Shown here: positions 5,736 to 6,173 of the stretch, piece by piece
Layout of the letters: each line of letters begins with the position of its first letter
How positions within the stretch are numbered: position 1 is the first letter of the stretch
Assembly: GCA_007122045.1 (NCBI GenBank)
Contig: SKJM01000824.1
Coordinates: 1 to 6,173, forward strand
Source: Planctomycetales bacterium
GTDB taxonomy: Bacteria; Planctomycetota; Planctomycetia; Pirellulales; Thermoguttaceae
DNA: 6,173 bases
Reading direction: 5' to 3'
Program-made: the position numbers and the translations under genes
The notes under the pieces: generated by a model
The model's input: only the letters and a program-made list of their open reading frames with translations
Databases searched by the model: none
What the model was told of the DNA's origin: nothing

Positions 5736-5747
5736 TGGTTCTAGACG

Positions 5748-6089
5748 CTATCGGGCATCATCTGGTGGCCCATATGGATCGTAAGGCCATGCAAGTTTTC
5801 TGTGTTCACTGAATTGTCTTACCCACTCATCGAAGCTGTCTGCCTGCTGAGCAATAATATGTTCCTGCATTACCCACCATGCAACTTTGCCATCTGCGTG
5901 GACAAGCAAATGGCATCCGTTACGCGCATGGTAAAGCATCAGCGAGTTTTCCCATTCGCCAAAGCCTTCAATGCTGCCATCCCACGAATCGGTAAACGTT
6001 GGCCAAGGTGCAGCAAGATAGACAATCTGTCCCGCTGTTGTAGTGTCCTCAGCCAGGGCCAGCGCGCATAAATAGGCAATATAAGTAGT
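5748..6089 (-). pseudogene. Unrecognised minus-strand protein, possibly SUKH/SMI1-like C-terminal part, lacking a normal start
   Basis: The minus frame is open for 113 codons, from just after an in-frame TAG at 6092-6090 to the TAG at 5750-5748. The composition is protein-like (many W, G, D, H): A-E-D-T-T-T-A-G-Q-I-V-Y-L, G-F-G-E-W-E-N-S-L, H-A-D-G-K-V-A-W-W, A-D-S-F-D-E-W-V, ending W-P-Y-D-P-Y-G-P-P-D-D-A-R. No ATG, GTG or TTG occurs in frame before the ATG at 5939, which would leave only 63 residues and cut the apparent domain. The gene has therefore probably lost its 5' end or carries a frameshift or nonsense change near 6090. A pattern of 'AED..G..', a charged strand, then 'DSFxEW' is reminiscent of SUKH/SMI1-KNR4 proteins, often immunity proteins of toxin systems, but the match is weak. 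The DNA is visibly less GC-rich than the genes upstream, suggesting transfer. Antisense frames here look like shadows. Confidence 0.5.
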
Positions 6090-6116
6090 CTAGCGTGTTT
6101 TGCGCGATGTGCTCCG

Positions 6117-6173
6117 TTATGTTATGCTCTCCTCCAGTTCGCGGCGCAGGGTGTGCCGCGCGGGGTTATTCAC
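6117..6173 (-). CDS. C-terminal end of a minus-strand gene (partial)
   Basis: Read from the window edge on the minus strand, 18 codons (V-N-N-P-A-R-H-T-L-R-R-E-L-E-E-S-I-T) lead to TAA at 6119-6117. The helical, charged ending L-R-R-E-L-E-E-S-I is plausible as a protein C-terminus. It is in the same phase as the remnant downstream, with stops at 6119-6117 and 6092-6090 between them, so the two could once have been neighbouring genes or one interrupted gene. Too short to identify; it could be chance. Confidence 0.3.
   Translation of the reverse strand: MNNPARHTLRRELEESIT

Larger units (their letters stand above)
5035..5747. other. Gene-poor, repeat-bearing intergenic region
   Basis: No reading frame here has protein-like composition, a domain pattern or a convincing ribosome binding site. 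What it holds is a diverged direct repeat (5084-5108 and 5315-5336), the 11-mer GTGCTCGTGCT at 5246-5256 and 5272-5282, an 8-bp inverted repeat GACTCGAT/ATCGAGTC (5333-5340, 5356-5363), a hairpin at 5382-5400, an inverted pair of REP-like elements (5477-5616) and a terminator-like hairpin (5710-5735). A short frame from GTG 5037 to TAA 5174 starts with a hydrophobic stretch (A-L-P-V-I-V-A-V-G-L-L-I-G-L-L) but has no ribosome binding site. The pattern suits decayed accessory DNA. Confidence 0.6.

Noticed and set aside
5460..5740. Possible CRISPR array or tRNA in the repeat-rich stretch
   Set aside because: Only two diverged, inverted palindromes are present, with no regularly spaced direct repeats and no cloverleaf or CCA-type end that I can find.
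5802..6071. Plus-strand frame of 89 codons with a normal ATG
   Set aside because: The opposite strand has a longer frame with much more protein-like composition; this reads as its antisense shadow.

Overview
The window is GC-rich, compact DNA that looks like Planctomycetota, probably a Pirellulales-type genome (inference). The reasons are a tandem pair of exported arylsulfatase-family genes, a C-terminal fragment resembling the planctomycete HzsA-related proteins, and GC-rich coding sequence with mostly G/C third positions.

Layout. Bases 1-1266 (+) hold the tail of a large HzsA-like protein, then a membrane protein with a SecD periplasmic (P1 head) domain and three membrane segments. A short gap with terminator-like hairpins and a sigma-70-type promoter (1398-1426) leads into a two-gene sulfatase operon. 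An iduronate-2-sulfatase-like enzyme (1493-2983) is followed after 17 bases by a second sulfatase (3001-4461). Both carry a signal peptide, the C-x-P-S-R formylglycine motif and the expected metal and sulfate ligands. They probably desulfate algal or host polysaccharides outside the cytoplasm, after maturation by a formylglycine-generating enzyme that is not in this window. A perfect-stem hairpin sits just after the second stop.

From 4462 the window becomes accessory. It has GC-rich palindromes, then a consensus-like promoter (TTGCAT-17-TATAAT) driving an intact AbrB/MazE-type antitoxin (4647-4910). The partner PIN toxin overlaps it by 4 bases (GTGA) but appears gutted: only its first ~25 residues remain, followed in another frame by what may be its own C-terminal tail. 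Bases 5035-5747 contain no convincing gene, only short direct repeats, hairpins and an inverted pair of REP-like elements.

The last ~425 bases are less GC-rich and read on the minus strand. They hold an open frame of ~113 codons with protein-like composition (possibly the C-terminal part of a SUKH/SMI1-like protein) but no normal start codon. Upstream of it lies the last 18 codons of another minus-strand gene cut by the window edge. I see a plausible toxin-antitoxin graveyard and repeat-rich boundary, not a clear new system.
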